Source: Pedobacter sp. B4-66
GTDB taxonomy: Bacteria > Bacteroidota > Bacteroidia > Sphingobacteriales > Sphingobacteriaceae
DNA length: 64,000 bases
Reading direction: 5' to 3'
NCBI RefSeq assembly: GCF_018492665.1
Contig: NZ_JAFVME010000012.1
Span: 62,001-126,000, forward strand
A program made the translations under genes and the position numbers. Below are positions 34,431 through 43,723 of this stretch, piece after piece; the stretch's first letter is position 1, and each line of letters begins with the position of its first letter. The notes under the pieces are model-generated. The model was not told the DNA's origin. It searched no databases and saw only the letters and a program-made list of their open reading frames with translations.

Positions 34431-35500
34431 TCCTGATTTGGATCTTTCTTAACAAGGTTTAAGTAAACTGCAAATACAATACCTGAAAGTAGCATGCCAA
34501 TCAGGATGGCATAGGGATATTTTAGTTTATTCCTTTTTAATGGAAGTTCAGGTTCATCAACAATTTGTACTGTGGGCGTTTCCTGAGCCAGCATGGTTTT
34601 ACTCATTTCCAAATTCTTTACGGTTTCCGTAAAAATGGTACTTAATACAATCTTGTCTCTTTCTTTCAGCTCTGCTGTTGCGTTTGCTGATGAATACGCT
34701 GGATTGAGATCTAAAAGGGTTTGACTAGCAGCCGATGCAGCATATGTTTTACGATTTAAAATCACTCCTATGCTATCTGCACGGTGTTGCAGACGGTTAA
34801 CATTGTTTCGAAGTCGCTGAGTTTTTGTACTGATAAAAAAATCTGTAGCTTGATTTAACATTCTGGTAGAAAACAAGTTAGCTAATCCTTCATCTCGCAT
34901 TGTTGTATTGATTTCAAAAAAGCTCAGCTTTTTATCCGTTTTGGTGATGCTAAATTCGCCTTTTAAGATGAGCGCAGACATTTCTTGTAGCAGACTATCC
35001 TGTAATCTGGTATTGTTTTTTCCGCCAATGGGGAAAGTAAGTTGTTCACCTGCTTTCAGGTGTTTTTCCCATTTTTTATTCAATTCATATACCTGAAAAT
35101 AACGATCTGCAAGTGATTGGTTTTTTGTTGAATCATATGGTGTTAGCAATGTCGCTTTAATCAATTTACGGCTTTTTAAAAGCTCCTGCACATTGTCGCC
35201 AGATAATACTCCACCTGCACCACTAAGGCCATCCAGGTTAAAACCTAGCTGACCGGCAAGCCCTGCGAGACCCGCACCACCTCCAGATTTAGAATCATCA
35301 ACAACAAAGCTTAATCTGGCGGTATAATTTGCCGGTTTCATCCAGGCAACCAAAGCTCCCAATATGCCACCTATAAGAACAACTATGAAAAGCTGTTTCT
35401 TAAAATTAAATATATACTTAACATCGGTTATACGCTCATTAATTAACTTTTTTATGGAAAATTCAGAGCTGGAGTTATTTGTTTCGTTTTGCTGAGTCAT
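34427..35500 (-). CDS. Wzz-like chain-length determinant without kinase domain, copy 2
   Basis: Protein of 357 residues. It has a first membrane helix (KQLFIVVLIGGILGALVAWM), a glycine-rich segment (SGGGAGLAGLAGQLGF and GLSGAGGVLSGDN), QELLKSRKLIKATLL, a coiled periplasmic region, PTVQIVDEPELPLKRNK and a final helix (YAILIGMLLSGIVFAVYL). Layout and motifs match the gene at 12085, so this is a paralogue paired with the SLBB protein at 35502-37838, one base upstream of it in the operon. No Walker motifs are present. Confidence 0.85.
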   Translation of the reverse strand: MTQQNETNNSSSEFSIKKLINERITDVKYIFNFKKQLFIVVLIGGILGALVAWMKPANYTARLSFVVDDSKSGGGAGLAGLAGQLGFNLDGLSGAGGVLSGDNVQELLKSRKLIKATLLTPYDSTKNQSLADRYFQVYELNKKWEKHLKAGEQLTFPIGGKNNTRLQDSLLQEMSALILKGEFSITKTDKKLSFFEINTTMRDEGLANLFSTRMLNQATDFFISTKTQRLRNNVNRLQHRADSIGVILNRKTYAASAASQTLLDLNPAYSSANATAELKERDKIVLSTIFTETVKNLEMSKTMLAQETPTVQIVDEPELPLKRNKLKYPYAILIGMLLSGIVFAVYLNLVKKDPNQD

Positions 35501-35501
35501 T

Positions 35502-37838
35502 TTATTTGGCTAGGATGGCTATCAGTCCTATTAATGCAGTTATGGCAGAAGTCATTCCGCTGATTTCAGCGAAACCAAGTCTGAATTTATTGTTAGGATC
35601 TTTTAGCGGGACTACAATTTTACTTCCCGGTTTAACTGCGGGATAGGTGCGGAAGAATAGGAAATGACCGACAGGCTTGTTCAGCCCATTAGGGTATTGT
35701 ACGTAAGCTCCTTTTAAGCGCGCATTTTCCTTTGTACCTGCAGCAGCATTGATGTAATACTTAAATCGTTTGCCATTGTAACTAATTAATTGAGGATTGT
35801 TTACCGCTCCAGATACTTCAACAAGTGAAATGGCTCTGGGGATGTAAATACTGTCACCAGGTAAAAGGATCATAGTTCTTTTTACATTTGGATCATTGCT
35901 CTTATTTGTAAGATCAAGGTTTAATCTCGTACCTTTTCTGTAAACCTGTGCATTCTCCAGTGCGCCGTATGGGCTAAGTCCACCAGCTCTTTGTAGTAGG
36001 TCGAGCGCGGTCTCATCTCTTCTTTGGACTGCATAATCGCCCGGGAATAATACTTCTCCCTTTACGCTAATGTTACCCAGGGCTTTATAATTTACGAGTC
36101 TAGGTACATAAATGTAATCCATAGGTTGAAGTTCGAGCTCCTGTTCTGCCGCTGTGTTGTTATTGATGTCTATTGTGAATGTTTTTACCAGCTGATTTGC
36201 GACACTGTCGGAAGTGTTTTTTATGATTCTGGAAATTTCAATATGGTGTTCGGCCGCTTCATCCTGAAAGCCACCGGCCATTGCGATCACATCACCTAGT
36301 TTCATCCCCTTCCTAAAGGTGAAAGTGGCCGGTTTTTTTACAAAGCCATTCACGGTAACATTCTGTTGAGAAACAAAAACGGATCTATCCTGGATCGTAA
36401 TAGAATCCTCTCTCATTAATGGTACATCGCTTTTCCCGTTAATTACATCTGCAGGATTAAATGAGATCATTTCCCTTTCAAGGTTAGGTAGGGTTCTTTT
36501 AATATAGCCCCGCTCCATATAAGCTTCCACTTTTAAGCCCTGAGCTGTTTTTAAGAGCTCAGACAAGCTTAGCCCGGCTGTGAGTTCGTAAACCCCAGGT
36601 CGGTTAACTGCGCCTTCCAGAACGATTCTATTGGTGTATCTGTTTGTAATTGCTCCTATTTGAACCAGATCGCCATTATGTGGCGTGAAATTTCCAAATA
36701 AATTAGCCGGCACATCTTTTACTTCTCTTTCCAAGGCGTTAATCTGATCTACTTTTGCTATTCCACGGTAGGCAATATCTGTAAATCCGCCGGCATAGCT
36801 GATCAGGTCTTCAAGTTGTTCATTTTCCTTTAGTTCATATACTGCAGGGCGCTTAATTTCGCCCTTAATCCCCACTCTTTTTTTATAAACCGGAATTCTG
36901 ATCACATCCTGATCTTCCAGTCTTACATTGCCTTCCATCAGACCTTTTTGCAGAAAACTGTAAAAATCGATTGTTTTGTAAAGCTTGTTATTTCTTAAGA
37001 GCTCAATGTATCTTAAGGATCCGTTCGCGTTTGGTCCACCAGAATTATACAGGGCATTAAACAGTGTTGATAATGAGGATATGGTGTAAGAACCCGGAGT
37101 TTTTACTTCCCCTACTAAAGTTACCTTTATACTTCTGGTATTGCCAAGATTTACAGCTACCTGAGTTTGTCCTCCACTTAAAGCAGGGTATACCTTGGTC
37201 ATTTTATTGCGAATCAGCCCTGTTGCCTGCTCGATGGTAAAGCCGTTCAGGTAAATAATGCCCGCACGAGGAATTTGTAAATTACCTTCGGGAGTTATTT
37301 TTGTACGTATGCTTGTTTCATTTAAGCCTGTAACAAGTACAATTAACTCATCTCCAGGGCCTAAAACATAACTTTTAGGTGTTGCCAGACTAAAATTAGG
37401 TTCAAATTTAATTGCGGTTTGATTAAAGAATTCCATTCCATAAACACCAAGAGGAGGTTCAGGTGCTGGTTTTTCTACAATAACGGGCTCCGGTTTTTTT
37501 ACAGTATTTGCAGTATCTCTGTTTGCTTCTTTTTTCTCCTGTTCAGGAGCTTCCGGTGTTTTAACTACTTTTTTATTCAATCCGAGCAAAACAACTCTGT
37601 CCTTAAAGGCTTGAACTTCACCTGCAGGCATGCCTTTTTGAAGCATTAGTTTGTAGGCCTCTTGTTCCGGAACACCAGATTCCTGCAGTTTGTCCCAGGC
37701 TTGTTTGATCTGGGCATCAGATAACTGACTAACTTTTACATTCTGGATATCACTCATTGAGATCGTTTGGGCCTGGCCTTTAGCATAGCCAATAACCAAT
37801 AGAATCAATAGTATGTAGTAACGGAATTTATTATTCAT
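35502..37838 (-). CDS. large SLBB polysaccharide export protein (OPX), copy 2
   Basis: Protein of 778 residues with a signal peptide (cleaved near GQAQT), a helical N-terminal stretch, a proline/glutamate-rich linker (KTPEAPEQEKKE, EKPAPEPPLG), and Poly_export core SYVLGPGDELIVLVTGLNE. Six SLBB-type openings follow (GEVKTPGSY, GEIKRPAVYE, GAVNRPGVYE, GFVKKPATF, GEVLFPGDY, GAVNNPQLI), and a C-terminal hydrophobic segment ends it. It is a paralogue of the 855-residue protein at 9480, with a different linker. It belongs to the minus-strand block C, so each polymer probably has its own exit channel. Confidence 0.85.
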   Translation of the reverse strand: MNNKFRYYILLILLVIGYAKGQAQTISMSDIQNVKVSQLSDAQIKQAWDKLQESGVPEQEAYKLMLQKGMPAGEVQAFKDRVVLLGLNKKVVKTPEAPEQEKKEANRDTANTVKKPEPVIVEKPAPEPPLGVYGMEFFNQTAIKFEPNFSLATPKSYVLGPGDELIVLVTGLNETSIRTKITPEGNLQIPRAGIIYLNGFTIEQATGLIRNKMTKVYPALSGGQTQVAVNLGNTRSIKVTLVGEVKTPGSYTISSLSTLFNALYNSGGPNANGSLRYIELLRNNKLYKTIDFYSFLQKGLMEGNVRLEDQDVIRIPVYKKRVGIKGEIKRPAVYELKENEQLEDLISYAGGFTDIAYRGIAKVDQINALEREVKDVPANLFGNFTPHNGDLVQIGAITNRYTNRIVLEGAVNRPGVYELTAGLSLSELLKTAQGLKVEAYMERGYIKRTLPNLEREMISFNPADVINGKSDVPLMREDSITIQDRSVFVSQQNVTVNGFVKKPATFTFRKGMKLGDVIAMAGGFQDEAAEHHIEISRIIKNTSDSVANQLVKTFTIDINNNTAAEQELELQPMDYIYVPRLVNYKALGNISVKGEVLFPGDYAVQRRDETALDLLQRAGGLSPYGALENAQVYRKGTRLNLDLTNKSNDPNVKRTMILLPGDSIYIPRAISLVEVSGAVNNPQLISYNGKRFKYYINAAAGTKENARLKGAYVQYPNGLNKPVGHFLFFRTYPAVKPGSKIVVPLKDPNNKFRLGFAEISGMTSAITALIGLIAILAK

Positions 37839-37878
37839 GAAGATGTTATGATAAACTACAAATATAAAGTATTAAGGC

Positions 37879-39537
37879 TTAAAAGCCATATGATACACCG
37901 AACTTAAACTCGTTAGGGACAGCCGAGGTTTGTATGCTTGGTCTGATGATTCCATTTTGATGCATGTACGCTGCTTTTACATATAATTTATGAAGCAACT
38001 GATAATTGGCTTCAAGCAAAAATTGTTGTTGATGCTCAACCGGACCCTGACTTAAAAATCCTGGCTGGGGTTCAGCAAAGTACTGATCCTCGAGACTACC
38101 ATCTCTGCCTTTTCTTATCGTGTTGTATTCAAATCTTGTGGTCAATCTTGGCATAGGAGTATAGCTTAGCCATGCGGTAAAGCGATCTGCATTTTGTCCG
38201 ATCCAATCACCCAGCGTATAGCTTTGATTTGAATAGGTCTGTGCCTGCATTACATTATTGTAAACAAAAGGATTGATGTGCGTATATTCGGCCCCGATTG
38301 TTAAATAGGGTATACCTACATCGGTTACTGATGCGCCTAAATTATAGCCAAGCTGATTCCTGCTCCTTGCTTTATTAAAGATTTCAGCTGTACGGATTTC
38401 ATCTATAAAGAGGGTAGCGTAAAGATGAGTTTTTGGCAAATGGTTCCTTGAACTTACTGAAAAGAAAAACTGACTGTTTGATCCCGTAGTAAGCTTATAA
38501 CGGCTTTGGTACTGATCGTAGGCTTTAAAGAACATAATAGGGATGAGGTAGCCTATGTCAAAATTATCACTGTAAACCATCGATTCCCCTACGCTAAGGT
38601 CTAGCCCTTTAACAGGTAAAAAGCTTAAAGTATGAGAGGCCATAAATTTTTGCACGTATAATTCTCTGGTTTCACCATATACACCATTCCCTTTTGGATA
38701 TGATCTTGCAGAATCAATTATTGCAGAATTTAACCAGGCATGCGTGTAATTAAAACGGAGCCAGGGAAGGGGCTGATAATCGAGTCTTATGTTTGGATAA
38801 GCAGGTGCTTTGTCCGACATTACCATTCGACCGCTTTGTCCGTATCCCCATAGCAATTGATCTTTACCTAAACTAACTGAGCCATTTTTCCAGCTATAGG
38901 TTACATTTCCCCTAAAATCACTGTAGTTAACGGTTTTTGCGTTTGGGTTTATATTGGCAGTTCTGATAATTCCGGTTTCAGGTGTAAACATTCTGTTGCT
39001 ATCAATACCTTTTCCGCGGTCTGTAATGTCCTGAAAATAAAATTGAAAGCTAAGGTGCTTACCTACATGTCCCCAGAAAGTTAATCCTGTACCTACACGG
39101 GATACACTTTTCCCGGCACCCTGGAATGTCTCAAAAGTCAGTGCGGGATCACCACGAAGAAAAAAGTCATCTTTTGTTACGGATAAAAACCTCCATCTGT
39201 TGTAAGGGTCTTTCTTAAAGAAGGTTGTACTGTCTTTTATTGCAGGGTCAAATTCGCTAAATTCCTGTTGGTAAAACTTGAGCTCCTTTTGCTCAGTTAG
39301 CGAAAGTTTGACAACAGAGTCCTGCAATTCTCTCAATAAAGATGCAATCTGTCTTCTGCTAACCGGTTGTATAAGGTCATTGAATTCTATATTTCCCTTT
39401 TGCGCCTGACGCGAAAGGTATTTGTAAACAGGATTAGTGGGGTTTTCGAAAACTACCTGAGCTTTGCCGGTGATTCCGGTAAAGAGAAATGTAATCAGAA
39501 TAATTGCCTTGTAATAATGCAGTAAATTTAGTTTCAT
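37879..39537 (-). CDS. Wzi-like outer-membrane protein, copy 3
   Basis: Protein of 552 residues. Signal peptide (LITFLFTGITGKAQ), then a helical N-terminal region (PTNPVYKYLSRQAQKGNIEFNDLIQPVSRRQIASLL) and a beta barrel of about 400 residues with SVSLGKDQLLWGYGQSGRMVMSDKAPAYPNIRL, the counterpart of the LWWGPG motif in the other copies, and a closing FKFGVSYGF. It resembles the broader capsule-assembly Wzi family but is more distant from copies 1 and 2 than they are from each other. It lies directly before the OPX and Wzz genes in block C. Confidence 0.72.
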   Translation of the reverse strand: MKLNLLHYYKAIILITFLFTGITGKAQVVFENPTNPVYKYLSRQAQKGNIEFNDLIQPVSRRQIASLLRELQDSVVKLSLTEQKELKFYQQEFSEFDPAIKDSTTFFKKDPYNRWRFLSVTKDDFFLRGDPALTFETFQGAGKSVSRVGTGLTFWGHVGKHLSFQFYFQDITDRGKGIDSNRMFTPETGIIRTANINPNAKTVNYSDFRGNVTYSWKNGSVSLGKDQLLWGYGQSGRMVMSDKAPAYPNIRLDYQPLPWLRFNYTHAWLNSAIIDSARSYPKGNGVYGETRELYVQKFMASHTLSFLPVKGLDLSVGESMVYSDNFDIGYLIPIMFFKAYDQYQSRYKLTTGSNSQFFFSVSSRNHLPKTHLYATLFIDEIRTAEIFNKARSRNQLGYNLGASVTDVGIPYLTIGAEYTHINPFVYNNVMQAQTYSNQSYTLGDWIGQNADRFTAWLSYTPMPRLTTRFEYNTIRKGRDGSLEDQYFAEPQPGFLSQGPVEHQQQFLLEANYQLLHKLYVKAAYMHQNGIIRPSIQTSAVPNEFKFGVSYGF

Positions 39538-39547
39538 AGGTAATAGT

Positions 39548-40657
39548 TTATTTTGAAGGCTTTACAAGCTCTTTCATTGCTTGGTAATAGGCATTAGTGA
39601 CCTTATCCCAATTATATTTGTCAGTAAGGCCTGAACTTACTTTTGTCCTTAGTGTTTTTACCTGATCGGGATGATTTTCCAATAATGCTAAACAATCCGC
39701 TACAAATTTCTCACTTTCCCCAAAAAACAGACCAAACTCTCCATTACTTAACATTTCCCGATTAAAAACAGTATCCAGGGCAAGAATAGCACAGTTATTC
39801 GACATTGCTTTAAGCATTGCAGGATTTGTACCTCCGTATTTGTGTCCATGAATATAGGCAAATGAATTCTGATACAATGCAGCAAGCTCTTGCTGGTCAG
39901 TGATATATCCTAAAAAGATCAGATTGTCATTCTGAAGCTTTTTCAGGCTTTCGGCATAGGTATCGGCATATGGAACATCGCCAACAACCACGAGTTTTTT
40001 GGTTGATGTTGAAGAGAGGAAGCCTTTTATAATAAGATCCGCGTTATTATCAGGGATCAATCTGCCAACAATGAGATAATATTCTTCTTTGTTCAGATTG
40101 AAACGTGCCAGTGAGCTTGCTTCAGCCGGTTTAAAGGGAGGAGCACCATAGGCAATTACAGTTGAGTCTGTATTAAATTCTTCAAGATAAACTTTTCGCA
40201 TTGCCTCAGCATCAGTAATGATTTGATCGAATAATTTAACGGCCATTTTAGCTGCGAAATGAAAATACCTTGAGCCCATTCCTTTCCATTTGGGACGTAA
40301 CCACTCCAGACCATCTACATTGATCATGGTTTTCTTTCCTGTTATTTTTGGGATCCAACCCATTGGACCTGCAGCTAGGTTTACAACAAAAATTACGTCA
40401 ACCGAGCTAAAAGTAGCATGAATAATGGAAAAAAAACTGTGGACAATCTGATTCAGGGATTTCCCTTTTAAAGTGGGGATGTAATGTAAATGAACTCCAT
40501 TTACTACTGGAGGAAAGGATTTGAACAGATTTTTCTGACAGTAAACATGTACTTCTACATCATGTTTTATCAGTCGTTCACTTAATTCTTTTACGAGGGT
40601 TTCAAAGCCTCCATATACATACGGGTAACCACGGGAGCCTATGATTGCAATCTTCAT
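39548..40657 (-). CDS. DUF1972/GT4-type glycosyltransferase (rhamnosyltransferase-like)
   Basis: Protein of 369 residues. N-terminal DUF1972 domain: IAIIGSRGYPYVYGGFETLVKELSERL, then VNGVHLHYIPTLKGKSLNQIVHS. C-terminal GT4 domain: EEYYLIVGRLIPDNNADLIIKGF, LGYITDQQELAALYQNSFAYIHGHKYGGTNPAMLKAM. This two-domain form is typical of enzymes such as pneumococcal Cps2T that add L-rhamnose, but the donor is not proven here. It is cytoplasmic. Confidence 0.8.
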   Translation of the reverse strand: MKIAIIGSRGYPYVYGGFETLVKELSERLIKHDVEVHVYCQKNLFKSFPPVVNGVHLHYIPTLKGKSLNQIVHSFFSIIHATFSSVDVIFVVNLAAGPMGWIPKITGKKTMINVDGLEWLRPKWKGMGSRYFHFAAKMAVKLFDQIITDAEAMRKVYLEEFNTDSTVIAYGAPPFKPAEASSLARFNLNKEEYYLIVGRLIPDNNADLIIKGFLSSTSTKKLVVVGDVPYADTYAESLKKLQNDNLIFLGYITDQQELAALYQNSFAYIHGHKYGGTNPAMLKAMSNNCAILALDTVFNREMLSNGEFGLFFGESEKFVADCLALLENHPDQVKTLRTKVSSGLTDKYNWDKVTNAYYQAMKELVKPSK

Positions 40658-40673
40658 TTATGAAAGGGGATTT

Positions 40674-41873
40674 TTAATCCTGCAAAACTAAAGAAATATT
40701 TTTGGCAGATTCCTTTCTTACAACAGTCTCACGTTTAGTTTGTCCTGTAAAGGTTTCAAGAATGGCCAATTCAAATGAATTCGCAGAAAATTGTGCTCTG
40801 ATTCTTGAAGCGGCATTTTTTCCCATTCTTTCTCTTTCGTTTATCGAATTGATTAGCGGAAGCATGGTGTTTGCAGCCTCAAATGCCTGATTAATTGGGA
40901 TTAATAATCCGCTATCACCATTTTCTATCATTTCCTGAGCCCCACCCTGTCTTGTTGCCACTACAGCTTTTCCGGCAGCCATCGCTTCAAGAACAACAGT
41001 AGGGAATGGATCAGGCAGTACAGAAGGTAAAACAAACACATCAAGAGAGTTCATGATGTTAACGATATCTTCTCTATAGCCCAAATTATAGATCATATTA
41101 TTGATGCCATTTTCATCAATGACTTGCTGGTTTTGGGAGTATAGGTATTCATATCCCGGAAAAGCATCACCAACCATGACAAACTTAATATTGGCATTTA
41201 ACTTTAATAACTCAGCTGCGATTTTTATAAAGTAATCCTGTCCTTTCCAGAAGTGAACTCTACCGATCATTCCGACCAGAATAGTTTGGTCCGAAATATT
41301 CAGCTCGGCTTTTAATGCCCCTTTTTTATCTGCAAAAGGAGTACAGTCCAATCCATTGTAAATGGTTTTTAATTTCGCGGGATCTACCCATTGCTTCCAA
41401 TGATTTTTAACCGCATCAGATGCGGTAATTACTGAAGTGCTGTATTTGTTTAATAGCCAGCCCATGACTCTGACAAAAAACAGAGGTTTTGTCGTAATTT
41501 CAAGAACATGCCAGATGTGCTTTAATTTTAAACGGCGTGCTACAATAGCACCTACCAGCACAGCAGTGGTATGTGAATACACCAATTTAATATTCCGTTC
41601 CTTAACAAGATCCTGGAGTGATTTATTGGCTTTTTTTAACACCAATAACCTGTTTATAATTCCTGGGAATGAAAAATATTTCCGTCTTAAAATTCCTAGT
41701 CTGATGATATGAACTTCAACTTGTTGATTACGTAGTTTATCTACCAGCGGGCCTTCTTCAGAAAGCACTACAATTGGCGTATTGCCATTGTTCTTTAGCA
41801 CTTTGATAACATTCAATAGCACATTACTTGCTCCGTATAAGTCAGATGAACTATGCAGTATAAGTATATTCAT
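40674..41873 (-). CDS. GT4-family glycosyltransferase
   Basis: Protein of 399 residues with the GT-B fold. N-terminal LILHSSSDLYGASNVLLNVIKVLKNNG has the usual acceptor-side loop. The C-terminal donor side has TILVGMIGRVHFWKGQDYFIKIAAEL, MVGDAFPG and VLPSVLPDPFPTVVLEAMAAGKAVVATRQGGAQEMIENGDSGLL with the E(x7)E motif. It is part of the minus-strand operon of block C, 16 bases upstream of the DUF1972-type gene. Confidence 0.85.
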   Translation of the reverse strand: MNILILHSSSDLYGASNVLLNVIKVLKNNGNTPIVVLSEEGPLVDKLRNQQVEVHIIRLGILRRKYFSFPGIINRLLVLKKANKSLQDLVKERNIKLVYSHTTAVLVGAIVARRLKLKHIWHVLEITTKPLFFVRVMGWLLNKYSTSVITASDAVKNHWKQWVDPAKLKTIYNGLDCTPFADKKGALKAELNISDQTILVGMIGRVHFWKGQDYFIKIAAELLKLNANIKFVMVGDAFPGYEYLYSQNQQVIDENGINNMIYNLGYREDIVNIMNSLDVFVLPSVLPDPFPTVVLEAMAAGKAVVATRQGGAQEMIENGDSGLLIPINQAFEAANTMLPLINSINERERMGKNAASRIRAQFSANSFELAILETFTGQTKRETVVRKESAKNISLVLQD

Positions 41874-41876
41874 ATA

Positions 41877-42569
41877 TTAATTTCTAGATTTTATTACAAC
41901 GGCCGGTACCCCTGCAACTATGCTATAAGGAGGTACATCGCGCGTTACAACACTGCCTGCTGCAATTATCGAGCCCTTTCCAATGGTAACACCTGCAAGG
42001 ATAATACTGTTGGCCGCGATCCAGCAATCGTCTTCTATTTTTACAAATTCTCTTTTTACTCCCTGATCTTTTATGGTGATATCTGTTCTGTCGAAAACAT
42101 GATTTTCAGCATAAATACTAACCCTGGGGGACATCATTACATTGTTTCCTATTTCTATCATACCGGAGCATCCGATATAAGCGTAAGGACCAATACTTGA
42201 ATTATCTCCGATTTTAAGGCCTTCTCCTATAGCGCCGCCGTAAGAATTAGTTGGTCTTACCAATGCAAATTTCCCTATAGTTACCCTGTCTCCGATCATA
42301 ATTTTTTTATATGCCATACAATTTACTTCGGCATAATCTTCAACGATGAAGTCTTTGCCTACATTTAAATATTTAGCATAACGTATTGATGCACCCTTTC
42401 CTACAAAAACCAGGCCGCTTGCAGAACCAAAGAATAAACGGTGCCAGCAACCCCTAAGCAAGTAGATGAACATCCTATATAAGGTAATGGCTGTATTACT
42501 TTTACTCCATTCATTATTAAATCTTGAATTAATGTATGAGAAATAGGATTTCTTCTGATTTACCTCCAT
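41877..42569 (-). CDS. hexapeptide-repeat acyltransferase
   Basis: Protein of 230 residues. Residues about 65-225 form a left-handed beta helix (KYLNVGKDFIVEDYAEVNC, IMIGDRVTIGKFALVRP, LKIGDNSSIGPYAYIGCSGMIEIGNNVMMSP), with AENHVFDR holding the catalytic histidine, WIAANSIILAGVTIGKGSIIAAGSVV and a VAGVPAVVIK closing strand. It is WcaF/WbbJ-like and most likely adds acetyl to a repeat-unit sugar of block C. It is separated from the next gene by 3 bases. Confidence 0.8.
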   Translation of the reverse strand: MEVNQKKSYFSYINSRFNNEWSKSNTAITLYRMFIYLLRGCWHRLFFGSASGLVFVGKGASIRYAKYLNVGKDFIVEDYAEVNCMAYKKIMIGDRVTIGKFALVRPTNSYGGAIGEGLKIGDNSSIGPYAYIGCSGMIEIGNNVMMSPRVSIYAENHVFDRTDITIKDQGVKREFVKIEDDCWIAANSIILAGVTIGKGSIIAAGSVVTRDVPPYSIVAGVPAVVIKSRN

Positions 42570-42610
42570 CTAAATAGCGTCGTTTTTTTGAGTTAGATTT
42601 TGCAAATCTA

Positions 42611-43723
42611 CTATTTTACTTTTTTAAACAAGGCTAATAATTCGGCGGCTGTTCTTTCCCAGGAAAATTCCTGAAGACGTATTTTTCCTTTTTCTATCAT
42701 TTCTGATTTCAGTTGAGGATTGTCAATGACCATTTTCATCTTATGATAGAGGTCATTGGGATTGTAAGGATCAAATTGAAGTACTGCATCTCCGCCTACT
42801 TCCGGAAGGCAGGTGTTATTGGAAACAATTACAGGGACATTATGCTGAAACGCTTCGAGTACAGGCAAACCAAAACCTTCATTTAATGAAGGAAGGACAT
42901 ATAACTCTGCATTTTGATAGTACCAGGCAAGATCATTGTCAGGAATATAGCCAGGCATTATTACGTAATCCTGAAGCTGATATTTTCTTATGGTTTCGAT
43001 AATTTCTAAACCGGCATCCATATCATTCTTAGGGCTGAACTGGCCACCCAGGATAAGTGTATAGTCATGGTATCCGGCAGATCTTAAGAGGTGAAATGCC
43101 TCGATGAGTAGGGCCAGGTTTTTTCTTTTTTCAAAAACGCCAATATGTAATAAGTATCTAGATGTTTTTATGTTCAGGTTACCTGATGAAAGATCTTTTT
43201 TGTGAGTTAGGGTTTTTGGCGCTTCAGGTATTGGAATGATTCTATCTGCCGGGATCTTTAGATAACTTAAAACTGTATTTTTTGCGTATTGAGTAGGAGT
43301 AGTGATAAATGCGGCTCTTTTTGCCGCCGGAACGCCAAGAGATCTGAAGGTCATGAGCCAATACTTGTTATAGTGTGCCGGGTATTCCCAGAAAAAAGCA
43401 TCATGAAAAACTGGTATGGTTTTGAAATTCAGGTTTATTAATGGAACAAAGTAATCTGTACAAAAGACGATATCGCAACCATGTAAGGCGGCTTTCAGCG
43501 GCAGGATAAGCTGCTTCCATAATATAAAACGAAATTGTTCTATTAATTTATAAAACTTATTTCGGCCGGTATATACTCGAATTGAAGTGTCGAAAAAGTG
43601 AAATTTGAAGCCCGGATGTTCTTTTTGAAATTCTTTGTAAATTTCCTCCAGGTAAGTTCTTTGGCCTGTTTTGGCAATTCTCAAGTCCCTTATGTCAAGC
43701 CCTATAACAATAGTTTTAGTCAT
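42611..43723 (-). CDS. GT4-family glycosyltransferase (mannosyltransferase-like)
   Basis: Protein of 370 residues. The opening IVIGLDIRDLRIAKTGQRTYLEEIYKEF and the donor region RYLLHIGVFEKRKNLALLIEAFHLL, MPGYIPDNDLAWYYQNAELYVLPSLNEGFGLPVLEAFQHNVPVIVSNNTCLPEVGGDAVLQFDP are typical of WbaZ/MtfB-type enzymes that add mannose or a 6-deoxyhexose. The E(x7)E motif is intact (EGFGLPVLE). It overlaps the polymerase gene by 8 bases, so both are co-translated. Confidence 0.85.
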   Translation of the reverse strand: MTKTIVIGLDIRDLRIAKTGQRTYLEEIYKEFQKEHPGFKFHFFDTSIRVYTGRNKFYKLIEQFRFILWKQLILPLKAALHGCDIVFCTDYFVPLINLNFKTIPVFHDAFFWEYPAHYNKYWLMTFRSLGVPAAKRAAFITTPTQYAKNTVLSYLKIPADRIIPIPEAPKTLTHKKDLSSGNLNIKTSRYLLHIGVFEKRKNLALLIEAFHLLRSAGYHDYTLILGGQFSPKNDMDAGLEIIETIRKYQLQDYVIMPGYIPDNDLAWYYQNAELYVLPSLNEGFGLPVLEAFQHNVPVIVSNNTCLPEVGGDAVLQFDPYNPNDLYHKMKMVIDNPQLKSEMIEKGKIRLQEFSWERTAAELLALFKKVK